From JAWWPG01 sp037719575 (GTDB taxonomy: Bacteria; Actinomycetota; Actinomycetes; Propionibacteriales; Nocardioidaceae), in the NCBI GenBank assembly GCA_037719575.1, contig JBBJMF010000012.1:1-39830 (forward strand): a DNA stretch of 39,830 nucleotides, in the 5' to 3' direction. Both the position numbers and the translations under genes were made by a program. Positions 25,753 to 33,929 of this stretch are shown here, piece by piece. The notes under the pieces are model-generated. The model was not told the origin of the DNA. It searched no databases and saw only the letters and a list, made by a program, of their open reading frames with translations. Each line of letters begins with the position of its first letter. Position 1 is the stretch's first letter.

Positions 25753-25786
25753 GTCGCAGAAGCCCCGGTAGGCGCGCCGATCGTCG

Positions 25787-25792
25787 TAGGCT
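25787..25792 (+). promoter_or_regulatory. -10-like TAGGCT before murI
   Basis: TAGGCT ends six bases before GTG 25799, the leaderless spacing. No ribosome-binding site is visible. Confidence 0.55.
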
Positions 25793-25798
25793 CTGCTG

Positions 25799-26605
25799 GT
25801 GACGGACGCACCGATCGGCATCTTCGACTCCGGCTTCGGGGGGCTGACCGTCGCGCGGGCCGTGCTCGACCAACTGCCGAACGAATCGGTGCTCTATCTC
25901 GGCGACACCGCCCGGCAACCGTACGGGTCGAAGCCGATCGGCGAGGTCCGCGAGTACGCCCTCGAGTGCCTCGACCACCTCGTCGACAAGGGCGTCAAGG
26001 CGCTCGTCATCGCGTGCAACTCCGCGAGCGCTGCGGTGCTGCGTGACGCCCGCGAGCGCTACCCGGTGCCGGTCGTCGAGGTGATCTTTCCCGCAACTCG
26101 CCGGGCTGTGGCGGCCACCCGGAACGGCCGCGTCGGGGTCATCTGCACGCCAGCCACCCAGGCGTCCATGGCCTACGACGACGCCTTTGCGGCCGCGCCT
26201 CAGGTGCGGTTGACGACGCGGGCGTGCCCGCGATTCGTGGAGCTCGTGGAGCGTGGGGTGACACGTGGTCCGGAGGTGCTCGAGGTCGCCCACGGGTACC
26301 TCGACCCCTTACTTCGCGAGGGGATCGACACGCTGATCCTCGGCTGTACGCACTACCCGCTGCTGACGGGCGCCATCTCGTACGTGCTCGGCGACTCCGT
26401 CACCCTGGTGTCCAGCGCGGAAGAGACCGCGAAGGACGTCTACGCGATGCTGCTCCGCAACGACATCGAGCGGTCACCGGACTCACAAGTGCCACAGCAC
26501 CGCTTCCTCACCACCGGGCAGCCGGGGGACTTTCGCGAGATCGGGCAGCGGTTTCTCGGTCCCGAGCTCGACGTTGTCGACCAGTTCGCGTGGGTGGGCG
26601 TGTGA
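25799..26605 (+). CDS. murI: Glutamate racemase
   Basis: The 268-residue enzyme makes D-glutamate for peptidoglycan. Key residues are visible: IGIFDSGFGGLTV (Asp10-Ser11), YLGDTARQPYG, the first catalytic Cys73 in ACNSASA and the second, Cys183, in LGCTHYPLLT. No insert or truncation is seen. The stop overlaps the start of the metallo-hydrolase by 4 bases, matching the mycobacterial order murI, MBL hydrolase, rph, rdgB. Confidence 0.96.
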   Translation: MTDAPIGIFDSGFGGLTVARAVLDQLPNESVLYLGDTARQPYGSKPIGEVREYALECLDHLVDKGVKALVIACNSASAAVLRDARERYPVPVVEVIFPATRRAVAATRNGRVGVICTPATQASMAYDDAFAAAPQVRLTTRACPRFVELVERGVTRGPEVLEVAHGYLDPLLREGIDTLILGCTHYPLLTGAISYVLGDSVTLVSSAEETAKDVYAMLLRNDIERSPDSQVPQHRFLTTGQPGDFREIGQRFLGPELDVVDQFAWVGV

Positions 26606-27360
26606 GGCTGACGGTGATCGGCTGCTCGGGCTCGCTGTCGGGGCCCGACTCGGCGGCCTCTTGCTATCTCGTGGAGGCTCCCCACGAGGGTGGCATGTTC
26701 CGGCTGCTGCTCGACCTCGGGGGCGGTGCGCTCGGGGTGCTGCAGACGTACGTCGACCTGCGCACCATCGGCGCGGTGGCGTTCACGCACCTGCATGCCG
26801 ACCACTGCCTCGACCTCTGCGGCTTCTACGTCGTGCGCAAGCACCACCCGGAGGGGCACTGGGGCCGCATCCCCGCCTGGGGTCCGCCGGGCATCGCCCG
26901 CCGGATGGCCGGGGCCTACGACATCGCGCCCGAGCCCGGGATGTCCGCGGAGTTCGACTTCCGTGAGTACGAAGGAGCGCCCTTCACCGTCGGTCCGTTC
27001 GGGATCGAGACCATAGGCGTCGACCATCCGGTCGACGCCTATGCCCTCCGAGTGACCCACGACGGCCGCACTCTCGTCTACTCCGGCGATACCGCGCCGT
27101 GCGAGGCCCTGGTCGCCATCGCCCGCGGCGCTGACGTCCTGCTGGCGGAGGCCTCGTTCCTCGAAGGTGCGGACAACCCCGAGCACCTGCACCTGACCGG
27201 TCCCGAGGCGGCCACGATCGCGACCCGCGCCGGGGTCGAGCGGCTTGTGCTCACCCATGTCCCGCCGTGGTACGACCGAGAGACGGTCCTCGCGGAGGCG
27301 GCTCCTCACTTCGCGGGGCCGGTCGAAGCCGCGCGCCCGGGCATGGTCCTGACGGTCTGA
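26602..27360 (+). CDS. MBL-fold metallo-hydrolase (putative cAMP phosphodiesterase, Rv1339-like)
   Basis: A 252-residue beta-lactamase-fold hydrolase. The zinc motif HLHADHC occurs in FTHLHADHCLDLCGFY, with a further ligand region in VYSGDTAPCEALV and a late histidine in LVLTHVPPWYD. The family resembles RNase Z-type and cyclic-nucleotide hydrolases. Its place directly after murI and before rph and rdgB matches Mycobacterium Rv1339, which has been reported to hydrolyse cAMP; by synteny that is the best guess here, but the activity is not shown by sequence alone. GTG 26602 overlaps the murI stop (GTGA). Confidence 0.85.
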   Translation: MRLTVIGCSGSLSGPDSAASCYLVEAPHEGGMFRLLLDLGGGALGVLQTYVDLRTIGAVAFTHLHADHCLDLCGFYVVRKHHPEGHWGRIPAWGPPGIARRMAGAYDIAPEPGMSAEFDFREYEGAPFTVGPFGIETIGVDHPVDAYALRVTHDGRTLVYSGDTAPCEALVAIARGADVLLAEASFLEGADNPEHLHLTGPEAATIATRAGVERLVLTHVPPWYDRETVLAEAAPHFAGPVEAARPGMVLTV

Positions 27361-27469
27361 CCGCCGATCTGCGACATGGTTGGAGTCAAGCCGTCGAGTA
27401 TGTGAGGTCGAGCCGGCAAGACGTGGCGCGCGAACCGCCAGCGAGTAGATGGTTGGAGGGAGGTCGGTC

Positions 27470-27805
27470 GTGACGGAGGACGAGTTCAGGAGTCTGGCTC
27501 TCGCTCTGCCCGAGGCTGTCGAGCTGGATCACCACGGGTCTCCGTCCTGGCGGGTGCAAGGAAGGATATTCGCCACTCTTCCGGAACCTGGGGCGGTGAA
27601 CGTGATGGCGGACGAGGGTGTGATCCACGAGGCGGTGACCGAGAACCCCGACTGGTGCCACGAGACATGGTGGGGTGAGCGGTTGACGGCCGTGCGCATC
27701 GACTTGCCGGCAGCGCTGGACGATGTCGTGCGCGAGGTCGTGGTCGACGCCTGGCGGCGCAAGGCGCCCATACGCGTCGTACGAGAGCATCCTGAGATCG
27801 GCTGA
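27470..27805 (+). CDS. MmcQ/YjbR family protein
   Basis: A 111-residue protein of the YjbR/CyaY-like fold: TEDEFRSLALALPEAVELDHHG, PSWRVQGRIFATL, then WWGERLTAVRIDL and a C-terminal VVDAWRRKAP helix. Members are often called DNA-binding on structural grounds, but the function is not established. GTG 27470 has GGAGGGAGG upstream. It interrupts the otherwise conserved MBL-rph order and lies in its own short transcription unit or in the murI operon. Confidence 0.88.
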   Translation: MTEDEFRSLALALPEAVELDHHGSPSWRVQGRIFATLPEPGAVNVMADEGVIHEAVTENPDWCHETWWGERLTAVRIDLPAALDDVVREVVVDAWRRKAPIRVVREHPEIG

Positions 27806-27848
27806 CTGGCAGCACCGATCACGGTCTCTCGACGGCCGGTGGCGGCGA

Positions 27849-27854
27849 TAGGGT
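27849..27854 (+). promoter_or_regulatory. -10-like TAGGGT before rph
   Basis: TAGGGT ends six bases before ATG 27861, as for galE. A leaderless start is likely. Confidence 0.5.
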
Positions 27855-27860
27855 CGGCCC

Positions 27861-28580
27861 ATGCCCCGAGCTGACGGCCGCGCCGCCGACGACCTGCGCC
27901 CCATCATCCTCACTCGCAGCTGGCTCGACCACGCCGCGGGGTCGGTGCTCGTCGAGTTCGGCCGCACCCGCGTGCTGTGCGCGGCGAGTGCCAGCGTGGG
28001 CGTCCCGCGGTGGCGCAAGGACACCGGGCTGGGCTGGGTGACTGCCGAGTACGCGATGCTGCCGAGCTCGACCCACACGCGGTCCGACCGGGAGTCCGTC
28101 AAGGGGCGCATCGGTGGGCGGACCCACGAGATCTCGCGGCTGATCGGCAGGTCTCTGCGCGCGGTGATCGACTACCGAGCGCTCGGAGAGAACACCATCG
28201 TGCTCGACTGTGACGTGCTGCAGGCCGACGGTGGCACCCGGACCGCGGCCATCACCGGGGCTTATGTCGCACTGGCTGATGCAGTAGCCCATCTGCGGGC
28301 ACAGGGCGCCTTGAAAGGCGAGCCGCTGCGCGGGTCGGTCGCCGCAGTCTCGGTGGGGCTGGTCGACGGCGAGGCGCGGCTGGACCTGCCCTACGAGGAA
28401 GACGTCCGCGCCGAGACCGACATGAACGTCGTGATGACCGGCGACGGGAGGTACGTCGAGGTTCAGGGCACGGCTGAGGCCGACCCGTTCGGGCGCGAGG
28501 AGCTCGATGCGCTGCTCTCGCTCGCCAGCAAGGGGTGTGCCGATCTCACCCGGATCCAGCAGGAAGCCCTCGCCGGGTGA
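27861..28580 (+). CDS. rph: Ribonuclease PH
   Basis: The 239-residue phosphorolytic 3'-exoribonuclease trims the ends of tRNA precursors. It has the family sequence GSVLVEFGRTRVLCAASA, GWVTAEYAMLPSSTHTR, the RLIGRSLRAVIDY phosphate-site region and LDCDVLQADGGTRTAAITGA. The length is typical. Its stop overlaps the rdgB start by 4 bases. tRNAs in this clade often lack an encoded CCA, as does the tRNA-Leu at 29265-29346, so 3' processing followed by CCA addition is needed. Confidence 0.96.
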   Translation: MPRADGRAADDLRPIILTRSWLDHAAGSVLVEFGRTRVLCAASASVGVPRWRKDTGLGWVTAEYAMLPSSTHTRSDRESVKGRIGGRTHEISRLIGRSLRAVIDYRALGENTIVLDCDVLQADGGTRTAAITGAYVALADAVAHLRAQGALKGEPLRGSVAAVSVGLVDGEARLDLPYEEDVRAETDMNVVMTGDGRYVEVQGTAEADPFGREELDALLSLASKGCADLTRIQQEALAG

Positions 28581-29218
28581 GTCAGGTCTTTCTCGCGTCG
28601 CGGAACCCGAAGAAGGTCGAGGAGCTTCGCCGCATCCTCGCCGAGACCGTTCCCGGTGTCGAGGTGGTTGGGCTCGCGGACGTGCCGCCGTACGACGAGC
28701 CTGTCGAGACCGAGCCGACCTTCGAGGGCAACGCGTTGGTCAAGGCAAGGGCCGGCCTAGCCGCGACCGGGCTGCCGTCGCTCGCCGATGACAGTGGGCT
28801 CTGCGTCGACGCGCTGAACGGCATGCCCGGCGTCCTGTCGGCCCGCTGGGCAGGCGTGGCCAGGAGCGACGGCGACAACAACGGCCTGCTGCTGGACCAG
28901 CTGAGGGACACGCCGGATGACCGCCGAGGCGCGGAGTTCCGCTGCGCGGTCGCGCTGTGCGTGCATGGCGGCGGCGAGGAGGTGGCGCTGGGCGAGATGC
29001 CTGGACGGGTGATCCGGGAGATGCGGGGGAGCGGCGGGTTCGGCTACGACGTCGTCTTCGTGCCGGACGGCGGGACGCGTACGGCGGCCGAGATGCCCGA
29101 CAACGAGAAGGACGCGATCAGCCACCGAGGCAAGGCGCTGCGCCGCATCGCGCCGCTGGTGGCCGCCGTCCTGCGCCCCGCGCCTGCGCCTGCACCTGCG
29201 CCAAAATCCGACGATTGA
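28577..29218 (+). CDS. rdgB: Non-canonical purine NTP pyrophosphatase (RdgB/HAM1)
   Basis: A 213-residue house-cleaning enzyme that hydrolyses dITP, XTP and related nucleotides. Conserved blocks are VFLASRNPKKVEELRRIL, ETEPTFEGNALVKARAG, LPSLADDSGLCVDALNG with the catalytic acids, GGFGYDVVFVPDG, and DAISHRGKALRR. The C-terminus ends in an Ala/Pro repeat (APAPAPAPK) that is likely disordered. GTG 28577 overlaps the rph stop (GTGA), showing coupled translation. Confidence 0.95.
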   Translation: MSQVFLASRNPKKVEELRRILAETVPGVEVVGLADVPPYDEPVETEPTFEGNALVKARAGLAATGLPSLADDSGLCVDALNGMPGVLSARWAGVARSDGDNNGLLLDQLRDTPDDRRGAEFRCAVALCVHGGGEEVALGEMPGRVIREMRGSGGFGYDVVFVPDGGTRTAAEMPDNEKDAISHRGKALRRIAPLVAAVLRPAPAPAPAPKSDD

Positions 29219-29264
29219 ACTGCCCTGACCAGCTGACTGTCGGATCCTTCTGCCAAGCCGGAGG

Positions 29265-29346
29265 TACCAGAGAAGGGACTCGAACCCTCACGCCCATAGG
29301 GCATCGGCACCTAAAGCCGACGTGTCTGCCATTCCACCACTCTGGT
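29265..29346 (-). tRNA. tRNA-Leu(UAG)
   Basis: On the minus strand the acceptor stem ACCAGAG pairs with CTCTGGT, the anticodon loop TTTAGGT gives anticodon TAG (reads CUA/CUN), a long variable arm (GCCCTATGGGC) marks it as a class II leucine tRNA, and the T loop is TTCGAGT. The 82-nt span includes the discriminator A; CCA is not encoded. Confidence 0.95.
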
Positions 29347-29409
29347 CAGCAGTCCGAGTCTAGGCCCGGTGCGGAGCGACTCCTCGGCACGCGGCAGGGT
29401 CCGGAGTGG

Positions 29410-29874
29410 TCAGACGCCGAGCTCCTTGCGCAGCTTGGCCACGTGGCCGGTCGCCTTGACGTTGTACATCGACCGCTCGACAGCGCCGTCCTCGTCGATC
29501 ACAAATGTCGAGCGGATCACACCGACAACGGTCTTCCCGTACAGCTTCTTCTCCCCGAATGCCCCGTACGCCGTCAGGACCACCTTGTCCGGATCGGACA
29601 GCAGCGGGAACGTCAGTCCGTCGCGCGCCCGGAATGTCGCGAGCTTCTCGGGCCTGTCGGGCGAAAGGCCCAAGACGACGTAGCCGGCTGTCGCGAGCGA
29701 GTCGAGGGAGTCCCGGAAGTCGCACGCCTGGGTCGTGCAGCCGGGCGTCATCGCGGCCGGGTAGGCGTACAGCACCACCGTCCGCCCACGCAGGTCGCGG
29801 AGGCTGACCGAGCCGCCCCGGTCGTCGGGGAGGGTGAAGTCGGGGGCGGCGTCACCGGGTTCGAGTCTGGTCAT
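29410..29874 (-). CDS. bcp: Thiol peroxidase of the Bcp/PrxQ family
   Basis: This 154-residue peroxiredoxin reduces hydrogen peroxide and organic peroxides using thioredoxin. The peroxidatic Cys46 and resolving Cys51 are in PGCTTQACDFRD, preceded by VVLYAYPAAMTPG, which marks the Bcp/PrxQ type (usual wording VLYFYPKDDTPG). GDAAPDFTLPDDRG opens the fold. ATG 29874 follows GACAAT (minus strand, 29881-29886) by six bases. It is divergent from the DUF3618-GroES-like pair. Confidence 0.94.
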   Translation of the reverse strand: MTRLEPGDAAPDFTLPDDRGGSVSLRDLRGRTVVLYAYPAAMTPGCTTQACDFRDSLDSLATAGYVVLGLSPDRPEKLATFRARDGLTFPLLSDPDKVVLTAYGAFGEKKLYGKTVVGVIRSTFVIDEDGAVERSMYNVKATGHVAKLRKELGV

Positions 29875-29880
29875 GGCGAC

Positions 29881-29886
29881 ATTGTC
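29881..29886 (-). promoter_or_regulatory. -10-like GACAAT before bcp
   Basis: On the minus strand GACAAT ends six bases before the bcp ATG, the same hexamer as before clpS. Confidence 0.4.
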
Positions 29887-29993
29887 CCAAGGTGGTCGCC
29901 TCCGCGGCGTGGCGCGGGGGGTACGACGGGATCGGCGGCGGTCAGGGACACATGCAAGACTTGCCCTCGAAGACCCCGACAGCAGGAGGAACA

Positions 29994-30248
29994 GTGAGCT
30001 CGGCTTCGAGGACGCCCGACCAGATCACCGCTGAGATCGCCCAGACCCGTGAGCGGCTCGCCGCCACGATCGACCAGCTCGCCTACCGAGCTGCCCCGAA
30101 GACGATCGTCTCCCGGCAGCTCGCCAGCATCAAGGCGAAGTTCGTGATGGCGGACGGTTCGCCCGACACGAAGATGATCGGCATGGTCGCCGGGGGCGTC
30201 CTCGGGTTCGTCGTCCTTGTCGTGGTGATCCGCAAGGTGACCGGGTGA
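29994..30248 (+). CDS. DUF3618 small membrane protein
   Basis: An 84-residue protein with the DUF3618 signature RTPDQITAEIAQTRERLAAT and IDQLAYRAAPK, followed by one C-terminal membrane span (about 58-79). GTG 29994 is fixed by AGGAGGA six bases upstream. The function is unknown; the N-terminal amphipathic helix is probably cytoplasmic. It overlaps the next gene, a GroES-like protein, by 4 bases (GTGA), so the two are made together. Confidence 0.9.
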   Translation: MSSASRTPDQITAEIAQTRERLAATIDQLAYRAAPKTIVSRQLASIKAKFVMADGSPDTKMIGMVAGGVLGFVVLVVVIRKVTG

Positions 30249-30586
30249 CCAAGCCCCACACCCGGACCGAGGACAAGCTCCCGATCCGGATGTTGCACGA
30301 CCGCGTCCTCGTCGAGCTCGACGCCGAAGCGGGTGAGCGCAAGTCGTCCGCCGGCATCGTGATCCCGGCGACCGCCATGATGGGTCGACGTCTCGCCTGG
30401 GCGCGGGTGGCCGGTATCGGCTCCAACGTCCGCACGGTGCAGACGGGCGACCGCGTGCTGTTCGACCCGGAGGAGAAGGCGGAGGTCGAGGTTCGCGGTG
30501 AGACCTACGTGCTGCTCCGTGAGCGCGACCTCCATGCGGTGGCCTCAGAGCGGGTCGAGGACGGCGCCACGGGCCTCTACCTCTGA
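30245..30586 (+). CDS. Stand-alone GroES-like co-chaperonin homologue
   Basis: The 113-residue protein carries a Cpn10 domain (about 13-100): PIRMLHDRVLVELDAEAGER, KSSAGIVIPATA, VGDRVLF-like QTGDRVLFDPEEKAEVEV, and LLRERDLHAV. It has extra N- and C-terminal tails compared with GroES (about 97 residues), and the mobile-loop region reads AGERKSSAGIVIP. No groEL is adjacent. The genuine groES is expected elsewhere, so this may be a specialised co-chaperonin or a scaffold. Coupling to a DUF3618 membrane protein is notable. Confidence 0.85.
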   Translation: MTKPHTRTEDKLPIRMLHDRVLVELDAEAGERKSSAGIVIPATAMMGRRLAWARVAGIGSNVRTVQTGDRVLFDPEEKAEVEVRGETYVLLRERDLHAVASERVEDGATGLYL

Positions 30587-30639
30587 GGATCCCCCAGCCG
30601 CGACCTTGCGCTGGGTCGAGCAACTCTCGCCCCGATCCC

Positions 30640-31119
30640 TCAGGTTGTCGACAACCCCGCCTCACACGGTCCCAGACTCTTGCTGAAGAAGACTCGGCTG
30701 AAGCCTCGCTCGGCCCGGCGATGCGTCTCGACGTACCCCCGTCGGGCGTAGTACGCGATGTTGTCGGTCATGAGCACGTGCGTGAACAGCCGTAGCTCGT
30801 CAAGTCCCGCGGAGCGGGCCTCGTCCTCGGCGATGGCGAGCAGCCGTGAGCCGATGCCGAGCCCTTGGGAGCCCGGAGCCACCGCCACGTTGTCGACGAG
30901 GAGATGGTCTGCAGCGACCTCCATCACGATGACGCCGACCAGGGACCCGTCGAGGTCGGCGACCCACACTGGCAGGGCGCCGACCATCGATGCGTAGTCG
31001 GCGTCCATCGGTGCGGGGCGGAGACCGATCACCGGAACGTAGTGGGCGTAGCTGCCCTCGACGAGGTCAGCGATCGCCGCTGCGTCGGTAGCCGTCGCAC
31101 GCCGGTACTTCACGGTCAC
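30640..31119 (-). CDS. GNAT family N-acetyltransferase
   Basis: A 159-residue acetyltransferase: YRRATATDAAAIADLVE at the start, the acetyl-CoA loop NVAVAPGSQGLGIGSRLL (Q/RxxGxG/A type), and the terminal NIAYYARRGYVETHR strand-helix. The acceptor is unknown. GTG 31119 is used; the gene begins 13 bases after the stop of the upstream aminopeptidase gene on the same strand and is probably transcribed with it. The last codons contain a perfect 14-bp palindrome (30643-30656). Confidence 0.9.
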   Translation of the reverse strand: MTVKYRRATATDAAAIADLVEGSYAHYVPVIGLRPAPMDADYASMVGALPVWVADLDGSLVGVIVMEVAADHLLVDNVAVAPGSQGLGIGSRLLAIAEDEARSAGLDELRLFTHVLMTDNIAYYARRGYVETHRRAERGFSRVFFSKSLGPCEAGLSTT

Positions 31120-31132
31120 GTGCGGGTCCGGC

Positions 31133-32542
31133 TCAGGGCAGCAGTCCGCTCATCCAGGACTCGACTTCTTCCACCGTACGCGGGAGCTCCGCCGACAGGT
31201 TGCGACAGCCGTCCTCGGTGACCAGCACGTCGTCCTCGATCCGGATGCCGACACCGCGAAGGGTCTCCGGCGCCAGCAGGTCCGCCGACTGGAAGTAGAG
31301 GCCGGGCTCCACGGTCAGCACCATCCCGGGCTCGAGCTTGCCCTCCAGGTAGTTCTCCTCGCGCGCCGACGCGCAGTCGTGGACGTCGAGGCCGAGCATG
31401 TGCCCGGTGCCGTGCAGGGTCCACCGGTGGTGGACGCGGTTCGTCTTCTCCATCGCCTCCTCCGCCGAGCAGGGCAGGACTCCCATGTCGGCGAGGCCCT
31501 GCGCCAGCACCGTCTGCGCCGCGACGTGGAAGTCGCGGAAGCCCGCCCCCGGCTTGACCGCGGCCAGCCCCGCTTGCTGAGCCGCGTGCACCAGGACGTA
31601 GAGGTCCCGCTGCTCCGGCGTGAAGCGACCGTCGACCGGCAGGGTGCGGGTGATGTCCGCGGTGTAGAGCGAGCGGTTCTCGACGCCCATGTCCAGCAGC
31701 ACGAGCTGGCCAGGCGTGACCGGCCCGTCGTTGTCGATCCAGTGCAACGTCGTCGCGTGCGGGCCGCCGGCGCAGATCGACTCGTACCCCACGTCGTTGC
31801 CCTCGGCCCGCGCGCGCCGCCAGAACGTCCCATCGATCCAGCGCTCACCCCAGTGCAGCACGTTGTCCCACTCGCGGACGGAGTCCTCGAAACCACGCAC
31901 CGTGCAGTCGATGGCGTCCTGCAGCTGAGAGATCTCCCAGTCGTCCTTGACGAGCCGCATCTCCGAGAGGTACGTCGCGAGCTCCGCGTCTGAGCCGTCC
32001 TGCGGGTTCGCCCGCACCAGGGCATCGACGTCGGCGTCCACCCCACGCAGCACCCGAGCGGGGCCGAGTGCCCCGAGGATGTCGGGAAGCTCGTGGATGT
32101 GGCGGCACGAGATGCCCAGCAGCTCCGACGCCTCGGCGAGCGACCGGCGCCGCCCGGACCAGGTCTCGCCGTACCTGCCGTCGCTCCATGAGGCGTGGTC
32201 GGAGCGGGCGTGGCGCGGTCGGAAGTAGAGCGTCGCCCCGGAGTCGTCGAGGACCAGCACGGCGTCCGAGGTCTGGTTCCCGGTGAGGTACACGTGGGCG
32301 GTCTCGGCGCGGAAGCGGTAGTCGGTGTCGTTAGCCCGGGGTTTGAGAGCCCCGGCCGGTACGACGATCCGCTCGCCGCTGAAACGCTCGGCGAGGCGGG
32401 CGCGGCGACGTGCCGCCCAGTCCGCGACCGGGAGGCGCGCCACCGCGTCATCGTCGTCGGTCCACCCCGTTCGCATGAACTCGACGACCGTGGTCAGGTC
32501 CTCCGGCATCGGCTTGTCGAGTGGACGGAAACGGTCAGACAC
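31133..32542 (-). CDS. pepP: Aminopeptidase P family (Xaa-Pro aminopeptidase)
   Basis: The 469-residue M24 metallopeptidase removes N-terminal residues preceding proline. After an N-terminal creatinase-like domain (about 60-190), the pita-bread domain holds the metal ligands: LLDMGVENRSLYTADITRTL (two Asp), HGTGHMLGLDVHD (His), MVLTVEPGLYFQ (Glu) and IRIEDDVLVTEDG (Glu). The length is close to E. coli PepP. The start overlaps the end of the MFS gene by 8 bases, so MFS, pepP and the GNAT gene may form one transcript. Confidence 0.93.
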   Translation of the reverse strand: MSDRFRPLDKPMPEDLTTVVEFMRTGWTDDDDAVARLPVADWAARRRARLAERFSGERIVVPAGALKPRANDTDYRFRAETAHVYLTGNQTSDAVLVLDDSGATLYFRPRHARSDHASWSDGRYGETWSGRRRSLAEASELLGISCRHIHELPDILGALGPARVLRGVDADVDALVRANPQDGSDAELATYLSEMRLVKDDWEISQLQDAIDCTVRGFEDSVREWDNVLHWGERWIDGTFWRRARAEGNDVGYESICAGGPHATTLHWIDNDGPVTPGQLVLLDMGVENRSLYTADITRTLPVDGRFTPEQRDLYVLVHAAQQAGLAAVKPGAGFRDFHVAAQTVLAQGLADMGVLPCSAEEAMEKTNRVHHRWTLHGTGHMLGLDVHDCASAREENYLEGKLEPGMVLTVEPGLYFQSADLLAPETLRGVGIRIEDDVLVTEDGCRNLSAELPRTVEEVESWMSGLLP

Positions 32543-33812
32543 GTGAGCTCCTCAGGTCGGAGCGTCCATTATCCACCTCTCCCGAGGCCTGACGCTGGAC
32601 GGACCAGAGCCGCACGGCCACGACGACGGCAGCCGCGTTGATCGCCACGTGCAGCAGAACGAACACGTGCGGCAGATCAGCGGAGATCAGCACACCAGCG
32701 ACGAGGGGACCGGCTGCGCTGATGCCCGTGCGGAGGGCGGCCAGCGCGCCGAGCGTCGTGCCGACAAGGCCGTCCGGCGCCACGGCGGCGGCGAGTGGGC
32801 TCAGTACCGGCGCGTACATCGTCTCGCCGACGGCGAACATCCCGAACGCCATGACGAAGATCAGGTTGGCGCTCGCGGCGCCCGTGAACAGCGCGACCTC
32901 GAGCACCAGCCAGCTGAGCACCCAGACCAGGCCGACGACGGCGAGCAGTACCGCGCCGGGGTTCCTCCCGGTGACCCTCACGACCAGCCACTGCAGCGCG
33001 ACGATCACCAGACAGTTGACGGCGGCAGCCGTGCCGACGGTGCTGGGCGAGACGTCGAGCGACTGGATCGCAAAGGCCGGCAGTCCGGTCTCGAACTGGG
33101 CATAGAAACCGGCGGCGAGCAGCATCGACACGATTGCGAGCAGCCGCACGGGACGGTTTGCCGCGAGCGTGCGGTAGGCCGAGACGCCGACCAGCTCGCT
33201 GTCGACCGCACCCTTGCCAAGGTGCTGGGTGATGACGTCGCTCTCGATGCGGGGGTGCGTCGCGGTACCCGCAGCCGCCGTGATAAGGCCGGCCGAGACC
33301 GCGAAGCCGAGCGCCGCCGCGACGAACGCCGGCCACATGCCTGTGGGCGAGCTGACGTCGATGAGCCAGCCGGCCGTGAACGCACCGACGGCCATACCGA
33401 GTGCCATCGCGGTGAACTGGTAGGCGAAGATCGCTCGTCGGTCCTTCGGCTCCACGCACTCGAGCACCATGACCTGGGTTGCGGGTGCCGCCGCAGTGAC
33501 CGCCGCACCGAACACGAGCATGGCGACCAGGAACAGCATCGCGGACGACGCGGCGCCCATGGCGAGGCACGCGATGGCGGCCAGCAGCTCGAACGCGACG
33601 GCGAGCCCGGCGGCGGGGTATCGGTCGGCAAGCCGGCCGGCGAACGGCGCGGCGACCACCGCGCCCAGACAGAACAGGGTGCCGGTCAGCACTCCCGCGG
33701 TCGAGCCCCAGTGTCGGGCGTCGACCACGTAGGCGTACTGGTAGGGCAGGATCGCCCCCCAGCCGAGGTTGCCGGCAAATGCGGCAGCAGTGATCAGGCG
33801 TGCGCGACTCAT
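32535..33812 (-). CDS. MFS transporter, probable MarR-controlled exporter
   Basis: A 425-residue protein with about 12 membrane spans, an MFS loop GRLADRYPAAGLAVAFEL between the first two conserved spans and a mid-protein cytoplasmic loop. ATG 33812 has GGGAGG eight bases upstream. The substrate is unknown. Its gene is divergent from a MarR-type regulator with two repeated AT-rich sites in between, a classic layout for a repressor-controlled efflux pump. A possible minus-strand -10, TATGAT (33869-33874), lies inside the first repeat. Confidence 0.88.
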   Translation of the reverse strand: MSRARLITAAAFAGNLGWGAILPYQYAYVVDARHWGSTAGVLTGTLFCLGAVVAAPFAGRLADRYPAAGLAVAFELLAAIACLAMGAASSAMLFLVAMLVFGAAVTAAAPATQVMVLECVEPKDRRAIFAYQFTAMALGMAVGAFTAGWLIDVSSPTGMWPAFVAAALGFAVSAGLITAAAGTATHPRIESDVITQHLGKGAVDSELVGVSAYRTLAANRPVRLLAIVSMLLAAGFYAQFETGLPAFAIQSLDVSPSTVGTAAAVNCLVIVALQWLVVRVTGRNPGAVLLAVVGLVWVLSWLVLEVALFTGAASANLIFVMAFGMFAVGETMYAPVLSPLAAAVAPDGLVGTTLGALAALRTGISAAGPLVAGVLISADLPHVFVLLHVAINAAAVVVAVRLWSVQRQASGEVDNGRSDLRSSRV

Positions 33813-33865
33813 GGTTCGACCTCCCTCGACGATGCGGGCGGTCCGACACGGGCACCGCGCTCTTA

Positions 33866-33913
33866 GATATCATACACTTTGATTAGACAGAGTTCGATAT
33901 CAAACTTTGTGAT
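33866..33913. promoter_or_regulatory. Paired AT-rich sites, candidate MarR operator
   Basis: GATATCATACACTTTGAT (33866-33883) and GATATCAAACTTTGTGAT (33896-33913) are similar direct repeats starting 30 bases apart, close to three helical turns. They are strikingly AT-rich in a GC-rich genome. The first covers a minus-strand TATGAT (-10 for the MFS gene); the second lies just before CACACT (33918-33923), the likely -10 of the MarR gene. The TTTGAT...ATCAAA halves also form an inverted pair. Confidence 0.6.
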
Positions 33914-33929
33914 GTGCCACACTGGGCCA

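Noticed and set aside
30643..30656. Perfect 14-bp palindrome GGTTGTCGACAACC
   Set aside because: Lies in the last codons and stop of the GNAT gene; may help termination, but no loop or flanking structure supports a specific role.
32649..33866. Long plus-strand open frame opposite the MFS exporter
   Set aside because: Low-complexity Gly/Arg/Asp composition and no start signal; the minus-strand MFS gene explains the sequence.
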